From the NCBI RefSeq assembly GCF_000425425.1, contig NZ_AUDK01000014.1:50434-114433 (forward strand): a stretch of 64,000 nucleotides of DNA. The letters are read 5' to 3'. Source of the stretch: Flavobacterium daejeonense DSM 17708. GTDB lineage: Bacteria; Bacteroidota; Bacteroidia; Flavobacteriales; Flavobacteriaceae. A model generated the notes under the pieces. That model searched no databases. It was not told where the DNA came from and saw only the letters and a program-made list of their open reading frames with translations. Below, piece after piece: positions 25,482 through 35,653 of this stretch (position 1 is the stretch's first letter; each line of letters starts with the position of its first letter). Both the position numbers and the translations under genes were made by a program.

Positions 25482-25876
25482 TGGAGTCGCCGGGAATCGA
25501 ACCCGGGTCCAAACAAGCAACTAAAGAGCTTTCTACACGCTTATTTCCTGATTGAATTTTCGATAGGATGCCAGGCCAGAAACAACCACATACTACTTAG
25601 CTTCTTAATTTTCGAAATCCGTCCGAAGCTAACGGAAATCTAGGTCTATTTTTACGGTTCCCCTGTACTGACCGCCATAAACCAAGGCTTTCAAGGAGAA
25701 TCCAGCTTCCCTACCTTGTAGGGACGTGGCGTAATCGTACTATAATTCAGATTATGCAGCTAAAGCGTAAGTATTTTCGCCGTTTAAAAGTTCGAAATCT
25801 TATATTTACGAGCAAGGTCTCAATGCTCGACGTGCTTACTGTTCAATTCGACTTGCTGTCAAAACCAGTCGACCCC
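25482..25876 (-). ncRNA. ssrA: tmRNA (ssrA)
   Basis: Trans-translation RNA that rescues stalled ribosomes. The 5' end GGGGTCGACTGGTTTTGACA and the 3' end GGGTTCGATTCCCGGCGACT-CCA form the tRNA-like domain: GGGGUCG pairs with CGACUCC, and the T-loop is GGTTCGATTCC. The tag frame at 25781-25752 reads GENTYALAA then TAA, a typical Bacteroidota tag. The CCA end is not encoded after the discriminator A. Any ORF drawn through this gene is spurious. Confidence 0.96.
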
Positions 25877-25951
25877 AGTTTATTTTCTCAAAAAATTTGA
25901 GTGTGCGAATATACAATTTAATATGACTATCAAATAGTCTCAATGCAAAAA

Positions 25952-27160
25952 TTATTCCTCTTTTTCTTCCTTACTTAATTTGAAAGGATAATCACCAAAC
26001 AAAGGTGCTATTTTTTTTACCTGATAAGTTCTGGTAGTAAATTTATTTGATAAAGCAATAATGGTAACATGTTCTTTTAATAAAGTAATATAAGCCGAAG
26101 TGTTTCCGTGCCACCAACCGTTGTGGAAGTAGAAATTTTGACCGGTTTCCCAGTTAATCATTCTAATTCCTAAACCATAATTTTTTTCTCCTTTACGTTC
26201 CTGACTAAAAGGAGTATAAACCAATTTTAATAATTTGGGGCTTAAAAAATTAGGATTATTTCGTGCTAAATCAAATTTTAATAAATCTCTTGGAGTGGAA
26301 TAAATATTTTTGTCTCCGTAAATTTTATCAAGATAGTCTTTTCCTATTTCCACTTTGTTGCCTTTATAAGAAGGAACAATGCTGTCTTTGTCCTGATCAT
26401 AATCAAAAACAAAGGTGTGATTCATTCCCAAAGGTTTAAAAATCATGCGCTCCATAGCTTTTTTATAGCTTAGTCCGGTTACTTTTTCAATAATAAGTGC
26501 CAAAACGGCATAGTTGGTATTGCAATAGGCAAAACGGGTGTTGGTTCTGGCTTCTAAACCAACGTTTTTAGTTGCCATTAATTCTACAATATCTTTGTTC
26601 GTAAGGATATTGTGTCTATCCCAAACTCCGTCTTTTTTGTCGGTAAAATAAGCATAATTACGCATACCGCTTCGGTGATTTAGTAGCATTTTTACTGTAA
26701 CTTCCGGAAAAGGAAATCGGGGTAAGATGGTATTTACTTTTTGGTCTAGACCAATTTTTTTAGCGTCAATTAATTTCAAAATTGCCGATGCGGTCAATAC
26801 TTTACTAACTGAAGCCAAATGGAGCGGAGTCGTGGCTGTAATAGGTCTTTTGTCTCTGAAATTAGCCATGCCTTCGTATTTTTCGAAGATAATTTGTCCA
26901 TTTTGAGCGACTAAAAAACTTCCGTTCATGCAGTTGTGAGACCAGTTTTTATTGTAAAAATGTTCAATAGCATTTCTTTTACTTTTAATATACTGAGCCG
27001 ATAATTTAGGTAATTTTTGAGTAGGAGGTTCCATGTGCGGCATGGTATCCTTAGGAATGTTGGATTCTAAATTGTTAGTTCTTTTCTTTTGATTACAAGA
27101 ACTCAAAACCAGAATAAGCATGAGTAATTGTAGTATATTTGTCTTTTTTATGAAAATCAT
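25952..27160 (-). CDS. Serine hydrolase of the beta-lactamase/esterase family, lipoprotein
   Basis: 402 residues with a lipobox (LVLSSCNQ). Class C/PBP-like motifs: SVSK (nucleophile Ser and Lys), YCNTNY as YxN, and HNGWWHG as the KTG-equivalent HxG. More likely an esterase or peptidase on the cell surface than a resistance enzyme. A possible -7 box TATATTTG lies at 27180-27187 on the minus strand, 20 bp before the ATG. Confidence 0.85.
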   Translation of the reverse strand: MIFIKKTNILQLLMLILVLSSCNQKKRTNNLESNIPKDTMPHMEPPTQKLPKLSAQYIKSKRNAIEHFYNKNWSHNCMNGSFLVAQNGQIIFEKYEGMANFRDKRPITATTPLHLASVSKVLTASAILKLIDAKKIGLDQKVNTILPRFPFPEVTVKMLLNHRSGMRNYAYFTDKKDGVWDRHNILTNKDIVELMATKNVGLEARTNTRFAYCNTNYAVLALIIEKVTGLSYKKAMERMIFKPLGMNHTFVFDYDQDKDSIVPSYKGNKVEIGKDYLDKIYGDKNIYSTPRDLLKFDLARNNPNFLSPKLLKLVYTPFSQERKGEKNYGLGIRMINWETGQNFYFHNGWWHGNTSAYITLLKEHVTIIALSNKFTTRTYQVKKIAPLFGDYPFKLSKEEKEE

Positions 27161-27362
27161 TTTGTGAGGGCTATAAGGGCAAATATATAGAATCGAACGC
27201 GTTTTATAGTCGTTTTTTTTAACGTTAACAGAATTTTTTGAAAGTTTTTTTAAGGCATTTTTGCTATGTTTTTGGCTTTCAGCTTTTAATGTTTTGAACC
27301 GTTTATTTTAGTACAAAAGTGGTTTTTGTAATAAGTAAATTGAAAATAAAAATTTAATAGAT

Positions 27363-28565
27363 ATGAAATTTGGAATTATAAAAGAGAGAAAAAAACCGAC
27401 CGACCGGAGAGTTATTTTTTCTCCTGAACAATTGGTAAAAATCCAGACGCTTTATCCGGAATTAGAATTTGCTGTGGAAAGTTCGGATGTTAGAGTTTTT
27501 AGTGATGCTGACTATGAAAATGCAGGGATAAAAGTGGTAAGTGATCTTAGTGATTGTGATGTTTTGTTTGGTGTAAAAGAAGTTCCGGTTGAAAATTTAA
27601 TTCCTGATAAAGCCTATTTCTTTTTTTCACATACGATTAAAAAACAGGTTTATAACAGAACTTTATTGCAGAATTTATTAGCAAAAAATATAACGTTTTA
27701 TGACCACGAAACGCTGGTTGACACTCAAAATAACCGTTTGATTGGCTTTGGACGATATGCCGGAATGGTAGGAGTTTACAATAGTATCCGGGCTTTTGGA
27801 ATTAAATTTGAATTGTTCAAATTACCCAAAGCCGATACACTCTCCGGAAAAGAAGATTTGATTCGTTCTTTGAAAAGAAATATGCTGCCACCATTAAAAT
27901 TTGTTGTAACCGGAACCGGAAAAGTAGGAGGCGGGGTTAAGGAAATTCTGGATGCTATCAAGGTTAAATCCGTTACGGTAGATAATTTTTTGACAAAAAA
28001 ATATTCGCAGTCCGTTTATACGCAAATTGATGTTTTAGATTATAACCAAAGAAAAGACGGAGCCGTTTTAGATTCAGCTTATTTTTTCCAAAATCCGCAG
28101 GATTATGAAAGCAACTTTGAACGCTTTACTAAAGTTTCCGATATTGTGATTACCGCGCATTTTCATGCTAATGAAGCGCCTTTAATTTTAACTCAGGAAA
28201 TGTTAAAGGCTAAAGATTGTAAGGTAAAAATTGTAGGTGATATTTCCTGTGATATTAACGGACCGATTGCTTCTACATTACGCTCCAGTACTATTGAAGA
28301 TCCTTTTTATGGTTATTTACCTTTTGAAAATAAGGAAGTCGATTTGTTTCATCCGGCTGCAATTGTGGTAATGGCAGTCGATAATTTGCCTTGCGAATTG
28401 CCCAAAGATGCCAGCGAAGGTTTTGGAGAAATGTTTTTCGAAAAGGTTTTGCCTGCTTTTTTTAATGGTGACAAAGACGGTATTTTACAAAGAGCAAAAA
28501 TCACCGAAAACGGTAAATTGACACCAAGATTTAGTTATTTGCAAGATTTTGCAGATAATAAATAG
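27363..28565 (+). CDS. Alanine dehydrogenase/LYS1-like NAD(P)-dependent dehydrogenase
   Basis: 400 residues. The N-terminal domain belongs to the AlaDH/PNT/saccharopine dehydrogenase (LYS1) fold (KFGIIKERKKPTDRRVIFSP). The Rossmann motif is VTGTGKVGGGVKEIL, and GDISCDINGPI lies near the active site. Members form or cleave amino acids with NAD; a lysine-type saccharopine dehydrogenase role is possible but not provable. Transcribed alone and convergent with fumC. Confidence 0.75.
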   Translation: MKFGIIKERKKPTDRRVIFSPEQLVKIQTLYPELEFAVESSDVRVFSDADYENAGIKVVSDLSDCDVLFGVKEVPVENLIPDKAYFFFSHTIKKQVYNRTLLQNLLAKNITFYDHETLVDTQNNRLIGFGRYAGMVGVYNSIRAFGIKFELFKLPKADTLSGKEDLIRSLKRNMLPPLKFVVTGTGKVGGGVKEILDAIKVKSVTVDNFLTKKYSQSVYTQIDVLDYNQRKDGAVLDSAYFFQNPQDYESNFERFTKVSDIVITAHFHANEAPLILTQEMLKAKDCKVKIVGDISCDINGPIASTLRSSTIEDPFYGYLPFENKEVDLFHPAAIVVMAVDNLPCELPKDASEGFGEMFFEKVLPAFFNGDKDGILQRAKITENGKLTPRFSYLQDFADNK

Positions 28566-28576
28566 GTCTGGTTTTT

Positions 28577-28700
28577 ACCGCAAAGCGCGCTAAGAAATTG
28601 CTTAGGAAAGTTTAAATAAAAGCGCAAAGTGTGCAAAGCTTTGTGAACTTTGCTTTTTTCAAAACAATAAGAAGAAAGAGCCTTGCGGACTTTGTGGTTA
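28577..28700. repeat. Palindromic intergenic repeat with GCAAAG/CTTTGC arms
   Basis: The outer arms (ACCGCAAAGCGCGC and GCGGACTTTGTGGTTA) and inner arms (GCAAAGT and ACTTTGC) are inverted copies, forming nested hairpins between two converging genes. It resembles REP-like 'cgcaaag' elements common between genes in Flavobacteriia and may serve as a bidirectional terminator. Confidence 0.6.
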
Positions 28701-28704
28701 AAAA

Positions 28705-30090
28705 TCATACCATATCTTCCGGTTTTACCCATTGGTCAAATTCCTCAGGAGTTACATAACCCAAACGAACGGCTTCTTCTTTAAGAGTTGTTCCGTTTTT
28801 GTGAGCTGTTTGCGCTATTTCGGCAGCTTTATAATAGCCAATTTTAGTGTTTAAAGCCGTAACTAACATTAACGAATTATCGACTAATTCTTTGATGCGT
28901 TTGTAATTTGGTTCAATTCCCTGAGCACAATGCTTGTCAAATGAAGTACAGGCATCTCCTAATAATTCTGCCGATTGCAGGAAGTTGGTTGCCATCATCG
29001 GTTTGAAAACATTTAGTTCATAATGTCCCTGCATGCCTCCAATAGAAATAGCAACATCATTTCCCATTACCTGAGCACAAACCATTGTTAAAGCTTCGCA
29101 TTGTGTTGGGTTTACTTTTCCAGGCATAATAGAAGAGCCAGGTTCGTTTTCCGGAATGAGAATTTCCCCAATTCCTGAGCGTGGTCCCGAAGCCAGCATT
29201 CGAATATCATTGGCAATTTTATTCAAAGAAACCGCTAATTGTTTCAATGCTCCATGCGATTCTACTATGGCATCGTGCGCCGCTAAGGCTTCAAATTTGT
29301 TATTAGCAGTTATAAAAGCAAATCCTGTAAACTGACTTATATATTCAGCTACTTTTACATCATAGCTTTTGGGAGTGTTTAGCCCGGTGCCTACGGCGGT
29401 TCCACCTAAGGCCAATTCTGCTAAATGGGACAAAGTATTTTTTAAAGCTTTTATGCCGTGATCGAGTTGGGCAACATAGCCGGAAAGTTCCTGTCCGAGC
29501 GTTAGTGGAGTGGCATCCATTAAATGAGTCCGGCCTATTTTTACGACTTTTTGAAATGCTTTGGCTTTAATGTTTAAAGTATCTCTTAATTTCTCGACTC
29601 CGGGAATGGTTTTTTCAACAATGGCTTTGTAAGCCGCAATGTGCATGGCTGTTGGAAAAGTATCATTGGAAGACTGCGATTTATTGACATCGTCATTGGC
29701 TTTCAGAAAAGATTCGTCTGCGCCAATTTCTAATCCTTTTAAAACCTGAGCCCTGTTAGCAATCACTTCATTGACATTCATATTGCTTTGGGTTCCGGAA
29801 CCGGTTTGCCAAATCACCAAAGGAAACTGATCATCGAGTTTTCTTCCTAAAATTTCGTCACAAACAGCGGCAATGGCATCGCGTTTTTTAGAAGATAAAA
29901 CGCCTAAATCACAATTGCTAAAGGCAGCGGCTTTTTTTAAATAAGCAAAACCCATAATAATTTCCATGGGCATTGAAGCTGATGGTCCAATTTTGAAATT
30001 GTTTCGGGAACGTTCGGTTTGTGCGCCCCAATATTTATCGGCAGGAACCTGAACTTCGCCCAGTGTGTCTTTTTCGATTCGGTATTTCAT
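28705..30090 (-). CDS. fumC: Fumarate hydratase class II
   Basis: 461-residue fumarase of the TCA cycle. The superfamily signature [11 protein letters not shown] is present, with [23 protein letters not shown] and NDTFPTAMH. Length is normal and all motifs are intact. Class II fumarase needs no iron-sulphur cluster. Standalone housekeeping gene. Confidence 0.96.
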   Translation of the reverse strand: MKYRIEKDTLGEVQVPADKYWGAQTERSRNNFKIGPSASMPMEIIMGFAYLKKAAAFSNCDLGVLSSKKRDAIAAVCDEILGRKLDDQFPLVIWQTGSGTQSNMNVNEVIANRAQVLKGLEIGADESFLKANDDVNKSQSSNDTFPTAMHIAAYKAIVEKTIPGVEKLRDTLNIKAKAFQKVVKIGRTHLMDATPLTLGQELSGYVAQLDHGIKALKNTLSHLAELALGGTAVGTGLNTPKSYDVKVAEYISQFTGFAFITANNKFEALAAHDAIVESHGALKQLAVSLNKIANDIRMLASGPRSGIGEILIPENEPGSSIMPGKVNPTQCEALTMVCAQVMGNDVAISIGGMQGHYELNVFKPMMATNFLQSAELLGDACTSFDKHCAQGIEPNYKRIKELVDNSLMLVTALNTKIGYYKAAEIAQTAHKNGTTLKEEAVRLGYVTPEEFDQWVKPEDMV

Positions 30091-30269
30091 GATTTTTGAA
30101 TAAAAGTTGGCTATTTTTAACGCAAAGACGAATTGAATTTTTTTTTAATTAACAAAAAGCTGTTTAAATGTACGCATAAATGTATTTTTATGAAAATTGA
30201 AGGCGGTTTTTATTGCTAAGAAAAAAATTAACTGTTACATTTGTGGCTACATTCAAAATTCCGGAAAAC

Positions 30270-30434
30270 ATGTTTGAATTTTCACAGTATTTAGGCTTTT
30301 TACTTTTCTTAACCATCCTTACAATGGGGTTTTGGTTGATGTTTTTCTTGGTTAGCTTCGTATCTTACTGGGTAGGAGGAGCAGCTTGGGAGCGTTTCAA
30401 AGAAAAGAAAGCAAAAAAACAAGAATCTCTATAA
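30270..30434 (+). CDS. Small single-pass membrane protein
   Basis: 54 residues. A hydrophobic stretch with many Phe residues (LGFLLFLTILTMGFWLMFFL) is followed by a basic Lys-rich tail (FKEKKAKK). The ATG at 30270 is preferred to a TTG at 30213. Function unknown; followed by a strong terminator. Confidence 0.6.
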   Translation: MFEFSQYLGFLLFLTILTMGFWLMFFLVSFVSYWVGGAAWERFKEKKAKKQESL

Positions 30435-30446
30435 TTGAGATTTAAT

Positions 30447-30478
30447 AAAAAAGGATTCGTTTTTACGAATCCTTTTTT
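30447..30478. terminator. Strong intrinsic terminator
   Basis: 14-bp perfect stem AAAAAAGGATTCGT / ACGAATCCTTTTTT with a TTTT loop and A/T tails on both sides, directly behind the small membrane-protein gene. Confidence 0.9.
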
Positions 30479-30573
30479 TATTCCCCAAAAGTACTTTCTG
30501 TAAAAAAAAAAATTCCAAATTCCAACTGTTATATTTGGAATTTGAAATTTAAAATTTTGGAAGTTATTACATA

Positions 30574-33141
30574 TTATCCCGGGAATTCACCTCCACCGTT
30601 GTCATCACCACCGTTATTTCGAGGCATGTTTTTGTCTTTGTCTGTTTTCTTCATGTTCAGACGGTAAGTGAAAGAAAGATTAATTTGTCGTTTTCTCCAT
30701 TGAAATTCACTGTAAGACATTACGCTGGTTAAGTTTGTTTCCGATTTCATTCTTCTGGAATTAAACAAGTCGCTTACGTTTAGTGCAAGAGTGGCTTTGT
30801 CTTTTAAGATATCTTTACTGAAAGCCATATTTACCACATAATTCCCTAAGTTTTTTCCCTGAGCAGTTGTTCTGGGACTAAAATACATTCCGGTTAACTG
30901 CCAGTCAATTTTAGCCGGAAGTGTCAAACGGGAGTTGATACGTGAAAACCAGGCGAAAGTTTCGTTGTTTAAGTCTTGCGTGATTTCTTCATCATTTACA
31001 TTTGTATAAGTATAACTTCCTGTAGTTTTTGAATTGGATAAGTTAAAACTACTGTTGATTTTCCATATTTTAAACGGATTGTAGTTTAAGGTAAATTCGA
31101 AACCAAATTGTTGCTCTTTGGCTAAGTTAATCGGACTGCTTAAGATTACAGGGTTTTTAGTTTCCAAATATTCTGGGCTATCAGGGTCATTTGAATCATA
31201 ATCAGGATTTGGTATTTCAGTAATTACATAATCTCCAGTTGGAGTTCTGACAAAAGAGAATACATTTTTAGTATTTTCAAAATACATTGAAGTACTGAAA
31301 GTTACTTTATCCCATTTTTTTAAATATCCAATATCAAATTTATCGGTAAAAGAAGGATTCAAATCCGGATTTCCTCTGAATAAATTGATATTACTTGAAA
31401 AGTTGGTTGCCGGATTTAAGAAACGACCTCTTGGTCTGGTTAAACGTTTGCTATAACTTAAAGACACACTGCTTTCATCAGATATTTCATAGTTGATAAA
31501 AGCACTTGGGAAAAAGTTGTTGTATTTTTTAGTATTGTAACTGATATTTGGTTCTCGTAAGGAATTGATTTCAATGTTTGTATCTTCCCATCTAAGACCA
31601 AATAAATACGAAAATTTGTTTAATTTGAATCCATATTGTGTATAAAGCGCATTAATTCGCTCTTTATATTCTAAGATGTTAGAAAGGTAGTCATTTATTG
31701 TACCTTCTTCAATAGTACCATCTTCACTAATAAGGTTTTGACTGTCCAGGTTGTTAAAATTTCCTTTATATCCAGCTTCAAACTGACTACCGTTTTCAAA
31801 TGGTAAAACATAATCAGTCTGAACCTGAAATTGTTTTTGAGTTCTGTTTTCTAGCGTTTCATCTGTTGATGCCGGATTTCCACTATCAATAGTTTCATCG
31901 GTAATCAGGGAGTTTTCTTTATCTTTATTTTTCGAATAAGAAAAATCAACAGTCAGTTTATGGCCTTTATCATTGAAATTTTTCAGGAAATTAGAAGCTA
32001 ATTCAATGTCTTTTGAATTGTCACTTCCTTCACTTAAACGGTAACGTTTTGAAATAAAGTTTTTATCTGCATCAAATGAATTGTAATATACTAAATCGCT
32101 ATCAGTTCCTCGGTTATCGCGATAACTGATAGAGTTAGTCCAATAAGTATTAGGAGCAATGGTCCATTCCACACCGGTTTTAGACGAAATTCCTTTTCTA
32201 AGACGTTCGGTATCTTTGTCCTCATTGGTATATCCAATAATATTTTTATTATCGTCAAACAAAGTAGAATGCGTTAAACCTCTTCCCTCACTGGTTCTGT
32301 AATCGTATCCGGTTGAAGTAAAAAAGTTTACTTTTTCGGTTTTGTAATTCAAATTGGCACTCAAACCGTAAGTTTCAGGAATACCGGTAGAAGCAATGAA
32401 GCTTCCGTTGAAACCTAAATTTTTTCCTTTTTTCAAAACAATATTCAGGATTCCGGCACCACCTTCGGCATCATAACGGGCAGAAGGGTTCGTAATTACT
32501 TCCACTTTATCGATAGCATCGGCAGGAATTTGTTTTAAAGCCTCAGCCATATTTAAAGAGTTTGAAGGACGTCCGTCAATAAAAATACGCACATTTTCGT
32601 TGCCACGTAAGCTTACATTTCCTTCCACATCTACCGTAACCGAAGGCACGTTTTCAAGTACATCACTTACCGTTCCACCTTTTACAATCATGTCCTGACC
32701 AACGTTGTACACTTTTTTGTCCAGCTTGATTTCAACCGTTGATTTTTCGGCGCGAACCACAACTTCGTTCAATTGTGCAGCATCTTCGACTAATGAAATT
32801 GTTCCTAAATCAAGATTTTTTTGCAGATTGCGTTGGTTGAATTCTACTGCTTTAAAAGAGATAAATTCAATTTTAATATTGTAAATTCCAGGTGCGACTT
32901 CAATGGCAAAATTTCCTTTCGCATTGGTAATTCCTCCGGTTATGGCTTTCGGATTTTTCGTATCTGTAATAGTTACTGTGGCATATTCAAGCGGTTGTTT
33001 AGTCGTTTTTTCGATAACAGTCCCCGAGATTTTCACTTTTTCTTTTACAGGATCAGCGATTGGTTTTTCTATTTTAGCATAAGTTGTCCAAAAAGAAAAA
33101 AAGAAGCTGAGCCCTAAAATTAATTTTAAGGTTTGTCGCAT
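30574..33141 (-). CDS. TonB-dependent outer-membrane beta-barrel protein
   Basis: 855 residues. A signal peptide is followed by a carboxypeptidase-regulatory-like domain (ISGTVIEKTTKQPLEYATVT), a TonB plug (VSDVLENVPSVTVDVEGNVS, IRIFIDGRPS-type segment) and a long beta-barrel of the OMP_b-brl_3 type with an Asn/Gly-rich tail. No SusD partner is adjacent, so it is unlikely to be a glycan system. Substrate unknown. Confidence 0.88.
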   Translation of the reverse strand: MRQTLKLILGLSFFFSFWTTYAKIEKPIADPVKEKVKISGTVIEKTTKQPLEYATVTITDTKNPKAITGGITNAKGNFAIEVAPGIYNIKIEFISFKAVEFNQRNLQKNLDLGTISLVEDAAQLNEVVVRAEKSTVEIKLDKKVYNVGQDMIVKGGTVSDVLENVPSVTVDVEGNVSLRGNENVRIFIDGRPSNSLNMAEALKQIPADAIDKVEVITNPSARYDAEGGAGILNIVLKKGKNLGFNGSFIASTGIPETYGLSANLNYKTEKVNFFTSTGYDYRTSEGRGLTHSTLFDDNKNIIGYTNEDKDTERLRKGISSKTGVEWTIAPNTYWTNSISYRDNRGTDSDLVYYNSFDADKNFISKRYRLSEGSDNSKDIELASNFLKNFNDKGHKLTVDFSYSKNKDKENSLITDETIDSGNPASTDETLENRTQKQFQVQTDYVLPFENGSQFEAGYKGNFNNLDSQNLISEDGTIEEGTINDYLSNILEYKERINALYTQYGFKLNKFSYLFGLRWEDTNIEINSLREPNISYNTKKYNNFFPSAFINYEISDESSVSLSYSKRLTRPRGRFLNPATNFSSNINLFRGNPDLNPSFTDKFDIGYLKKWDKVTFSTSMYFENTKNVFSFVRTPTGDYVITEIPNPDYDSNDPDSPEYLETKNPVILSSPINLAKEQQFGFEFTLNYNPFKIWKINSSFNLSNSKTTGSYTYTNVNDEEITQDLNNETFAWFSRINSRLTLPAKIDWQLTGMYFSPRTTAQGKNLGNYVVNMAFSKDILKDKATLALNVSDLFNSRRMKSETNLTSVMSYSEFQWRKRQINLSFTYRLNMKKTDKDKNMPRNNGGDDNGGGEFPG

Positions 33142-33229
33142 TTTTTAAATTTTTATTATTGTTTTTGTGTTTGGAGTCCAAAAAAGCAATTTGGTTTAAA
33201 CCAGTTTTATTAAAAAACTGTTAAAAATT

Positions 33230-33580
33230 TTAGTTCTCTTTAAAGAAAGCTTCGATTTTGTCCATTTCACGGGCTATAATTGCTTTGTTCCCTTTGATTA
33301 TAATAGGTCTTTCGATTAAAATAGGGTGTAAAACCATTGCCTGAATAACGGCTTCATCGGTCATTTTCTGATTTTTGTAATTTTCAATCCAAATTTTCTC
33401 TTTTTGGCGTACCAAATCAATTGCTTTGATTTGTAATTTTTCTAATAAAACCTTTAATGTTTCAGCACTGGGAGCTTCTTCTAAGTATTTGGTAATTTTA
33501 TATTCCTGGTTGCTGTTATCTAAAAAAGCCAGGCAGTTTCTGGATTTTCCACATCTTGGATTGTGATATACTTCTATCAT
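33230..33580 (-). CDS. ArsC/Spx-family thioredoxin-like protein
   Basis: 116 residues. The redox Cys is C10 in NPRCGKSRN, and HPILIERPIIIKG matches the arsenate-reductase end (LMERPIVI). No other ars gene is near, so an arsenate reductase role is possible, but many flavobacterial homologues are orphan thiol oxidoreductases. Confidence 0.8.
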   Translation of the reverse strand: MIEVYHNPRCGKSRNCLAFLDNSNQEYKITKYLEEAPSAETLKVLLEKLQIKAIDLVRQKEKIWIENYKNQKMTDEAVIQAMVLHPILIERPIIIKGNKAIIAREMDKIEAFFKEN

Positions 33581-33675
33581 GAATTCTATTTTTAAATTTT
33601 GGATAAAAAAGTTATTTTCGAAGAAGCAAAAATAGCTTTTGAAAGTGAATTAGTATTATTTTAAATCATAAATAA

Positions 33676-34599
33676 ATGTTTATAGAGCAAGGCATTCGTT
33701 CGGAGAATAAATTTTGGAAATATTTACTGGGTTCAGGATTGATTATTTTAATGTCGTTTATCGGACAACTTCCTTTGTTAGTTGCGGTTATTTGGAAAAC
33801 ATTTGCAACAGGTGAAGCTTATCCGACGACAAATGACGGAATGATGCATTTTTTAGATGCGAATCTGACCTTGTTTTTATTATTGATTTCCTTTGTTTTT
33901 GCTTTTGCAGGAATTTATTTTGTAGTGAAGTATTTGCATAATCAAACATTGCTTTCGGTGACCACTTCCCGAAAAAAAGTCGATTGGAGCCGAATTTGGT
34001 TTTCCTTCGGACTTTGGGCTGTTTTTACCATTGGCTCAACTTTGGTGTATCATTTTCTAAATCCCGAATTGTATATTTTGGATTTTAAACCCGTTCCTTT
34101 TGCCATTTTATTTGTTATTGCTGTGTTTTTGGTTCCCGTGCAAACCAGTACCGAAGAATATGTTTTCAGAGGTTATCTGATGCAGGGTTTTGGAAATTTG
34201 GCAAAAAATAAATGGTTTCCGTTATTGATGACTTCGCTGATTTTTGGCGGGATGCATTTTTTTAATCCGGAAGTTTCAAAAATCGGGAATATCATTTTTG
34301 TGTATTATATCGGGACAGGATTGTTTTTAGGAATTGTCACGCTGATGGATGAAGGTATGGAGCTGGCGTTGGGTTTTCATGCAGCGAATAATCTTATTGG
34401 AGCTTTGTTGCTAACGTCGGACTGGTCGGCTTTTCAAACGCATTCTGTTTTTAAAGATGTGTCCGAACCACAGGCGGGATATGATATTATTATGCCGGTA
34501 GTATTGGTTTACCCTTTGCTTTTATTTATCTTTAGTAGAAAATACAACTGGAGTGATTGGAAAGAAAAATTAACCGGAAATATCCATTTAGATAATTAA
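33676..34599 (+). CDS. CPBP-family intramembrane glutamic protease
   Basis: 307 residues with about eight hydrophobic helices. ABI/CPBP motifs: EEYVFRGYLMQGF (EExxxR), FGGMHFFNPE and HAANNLIGAL. Possibly involved in membrane-protein processing or peptide immunity. It ends 3 bp before the menE-like gene, hence likely one transcript. Confidence 0.85.
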   Translation: MFIEQGIRSENKFWKYLLGSGLIILMSFIGQLPLLVAVIWKTFATGEAYPTTNDGMMHFLDANLTLFLLLISFVFAFAGIYFVVKYLHNQTLLSVTTSRKKVDWSRIWFSFGLWAVFTIGSTLVYHFLNPELYILDFKPVPFAILFVIAVFLVPVQTSTEEYVFRGYLMQGFGNLAKNKWFPLLMTSLIFGGMHFFNPEVSKIGNIIFVYYIGTGLFLGIVTLMDEGMELALGFHAANNLIGALLLTSDWSAFQTHSVFKDVSEPQAGYDIIMPVVLVYPLLLFIFSRKYNWSDWKEKLTGNIHLDN

Positions 34600-34602
34600 C
34601 TC

Positions 34603-35652
34603 ATGAGAAAAGTGACTTATAAAAACATTCACAATTTTTTTAAATTAAACGGAGTTCATTTTGACAGTAATGGCTTGCGGGTTGCGGCTTATTATTTGAT
34701 AAAAGAAGGAGATGCGCACGAAAAAGCCATGGGGGAATTTTTATTGGATTGGTTTGATGACAGATCTTTTATTGATTTACAAACTTCAGGAACAACGGGG
34801 ACTCCTAAAATCATCAGGAAAAACAAACAGGTATTGGTGAATTCGGCTTTGGCAACAGGGGATTTTTTCGAATTAAAACCCGGAGATACAGCTTTGTGTT
34901 GTTTGCCAATTCAGTTTATTGCCGGGAAAATGATGTTGGTTAGAAGTTTTATTCTGGGCTTAGCCATTGATGTTGTCGCACCTAATTCGAATCCGTTGGC
35001 TCAGCTGAACAAAGAATATGATTTTGTAGCGATGGTTCCTTTACAGGTTCAAAATTCCTTAAAAGAATTCTATAAGGTAAAAAAACTCATCATAGGCGGT
35101 GCTAAAACGGATAGTGCGTTAGAGCAAAAACTTCAGGGAATTAAAACCAAAGTCTATGAAACTTATGGCATGACCGAAACTATCACGCATATTGCAGCCA
35201 GAAAAATTGGAGTGGAAGCTTTTTCGGTTTTGCCACATGTGAGTATTGCACAGGATGAAAGAGAATGTTTGGTTATTGATGCACCTTTGGTTAGTGACGA
35301 ACGTTTGTTTACTAATGATTTGGTCAAAATTCTCAATGAACATCAGTTTGTACTTTTGGGACGCATCGACAATGTAGTAAATAGTGGCGGGGTCAAATTA
35401 ATTCCTGAAAAAATTGAAGAAAAATTAAGTCTGTTCATTAACGAACGTTTTTTTGTAGGCGGAATTCCGGATGCGGTTTTAGGTGAAAAGTTAGTTTTAG
35501 TTATCGAAGGTGAAAAAAAAGAATTAGCCGAAACTATTTTTGAAACATTAGATAAATACGAAAAACCCAAAGCGGTCTTTTTTGTGCCTAATTTTGAAGT
35601 TACCGAAAGCGGAAAAATAAAGCGAAAAGCAATTTTAAAAAGCTTGTCTTGA
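34603..35652 (+). CDS. menE: AMP-dependent acid-CoA ligase, probably o-succinylbenzoate-CoA ligase
   Basis: 349-residue compact adenylating enzyme. P-loop is TSGTTGTPKIIRK, ETYGMTET is the A5-type motif, LGRIDNVVNSGGVKLIPEKI is the hinge/A8 region, and TESGKIKRKAI has the catalytic Lys. The short form is typical of flavobacterial MenE in menaquinone synthesis. menD lies 24 kb away; the rest of the pathway is not in the window. Confidence 0.8.
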   Translation: MRKVTYKNIHNFFKLNGVHFDSNGLRVAAYYLIKEGDAHEKAMGEFLLDWFDDRSFIDLQTSGTTGTPKIIRKNKQVLVNSALATGDFFELKPGDTALCCLPIQFIAGKMMLVRSFILGLAIDVVAPNSNPLAQLNKEYDFVAMVPLQVQNSLKEFYKVKKLIIGGAKTDSALEQKLQGIKTKVYETYGMTETITHIAARKIGVEAFSVLPHVSIAQDERECLVIDAPLVSDERLFTNDLVKILNEHQFVLLGRIDNVVNSGGVKLIPEKIEEKLSLFINERFFVGGIPDAVLGEKLVLVIEGEKKELAETIFETLDKYEKPKAVFFVPNFEVTESGKIKRKAILKSLS

Positions 35653-35653
35653 T

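Noticed and set aside
25275..25520. 81-residue ORF overlapping the tmRNA 3' end
   Set aside because: It reads through the tRNA-like end and terminator of ssrA; the RNA explains the sequence fully.
25952..27160. Antibiotic-resistance beta-lactamase
   Set aside because: It is a lipoprotein with the esterase-like YxN/HxG pattern of general class C-like hydrolases; nothing shows beta-lactam activity.
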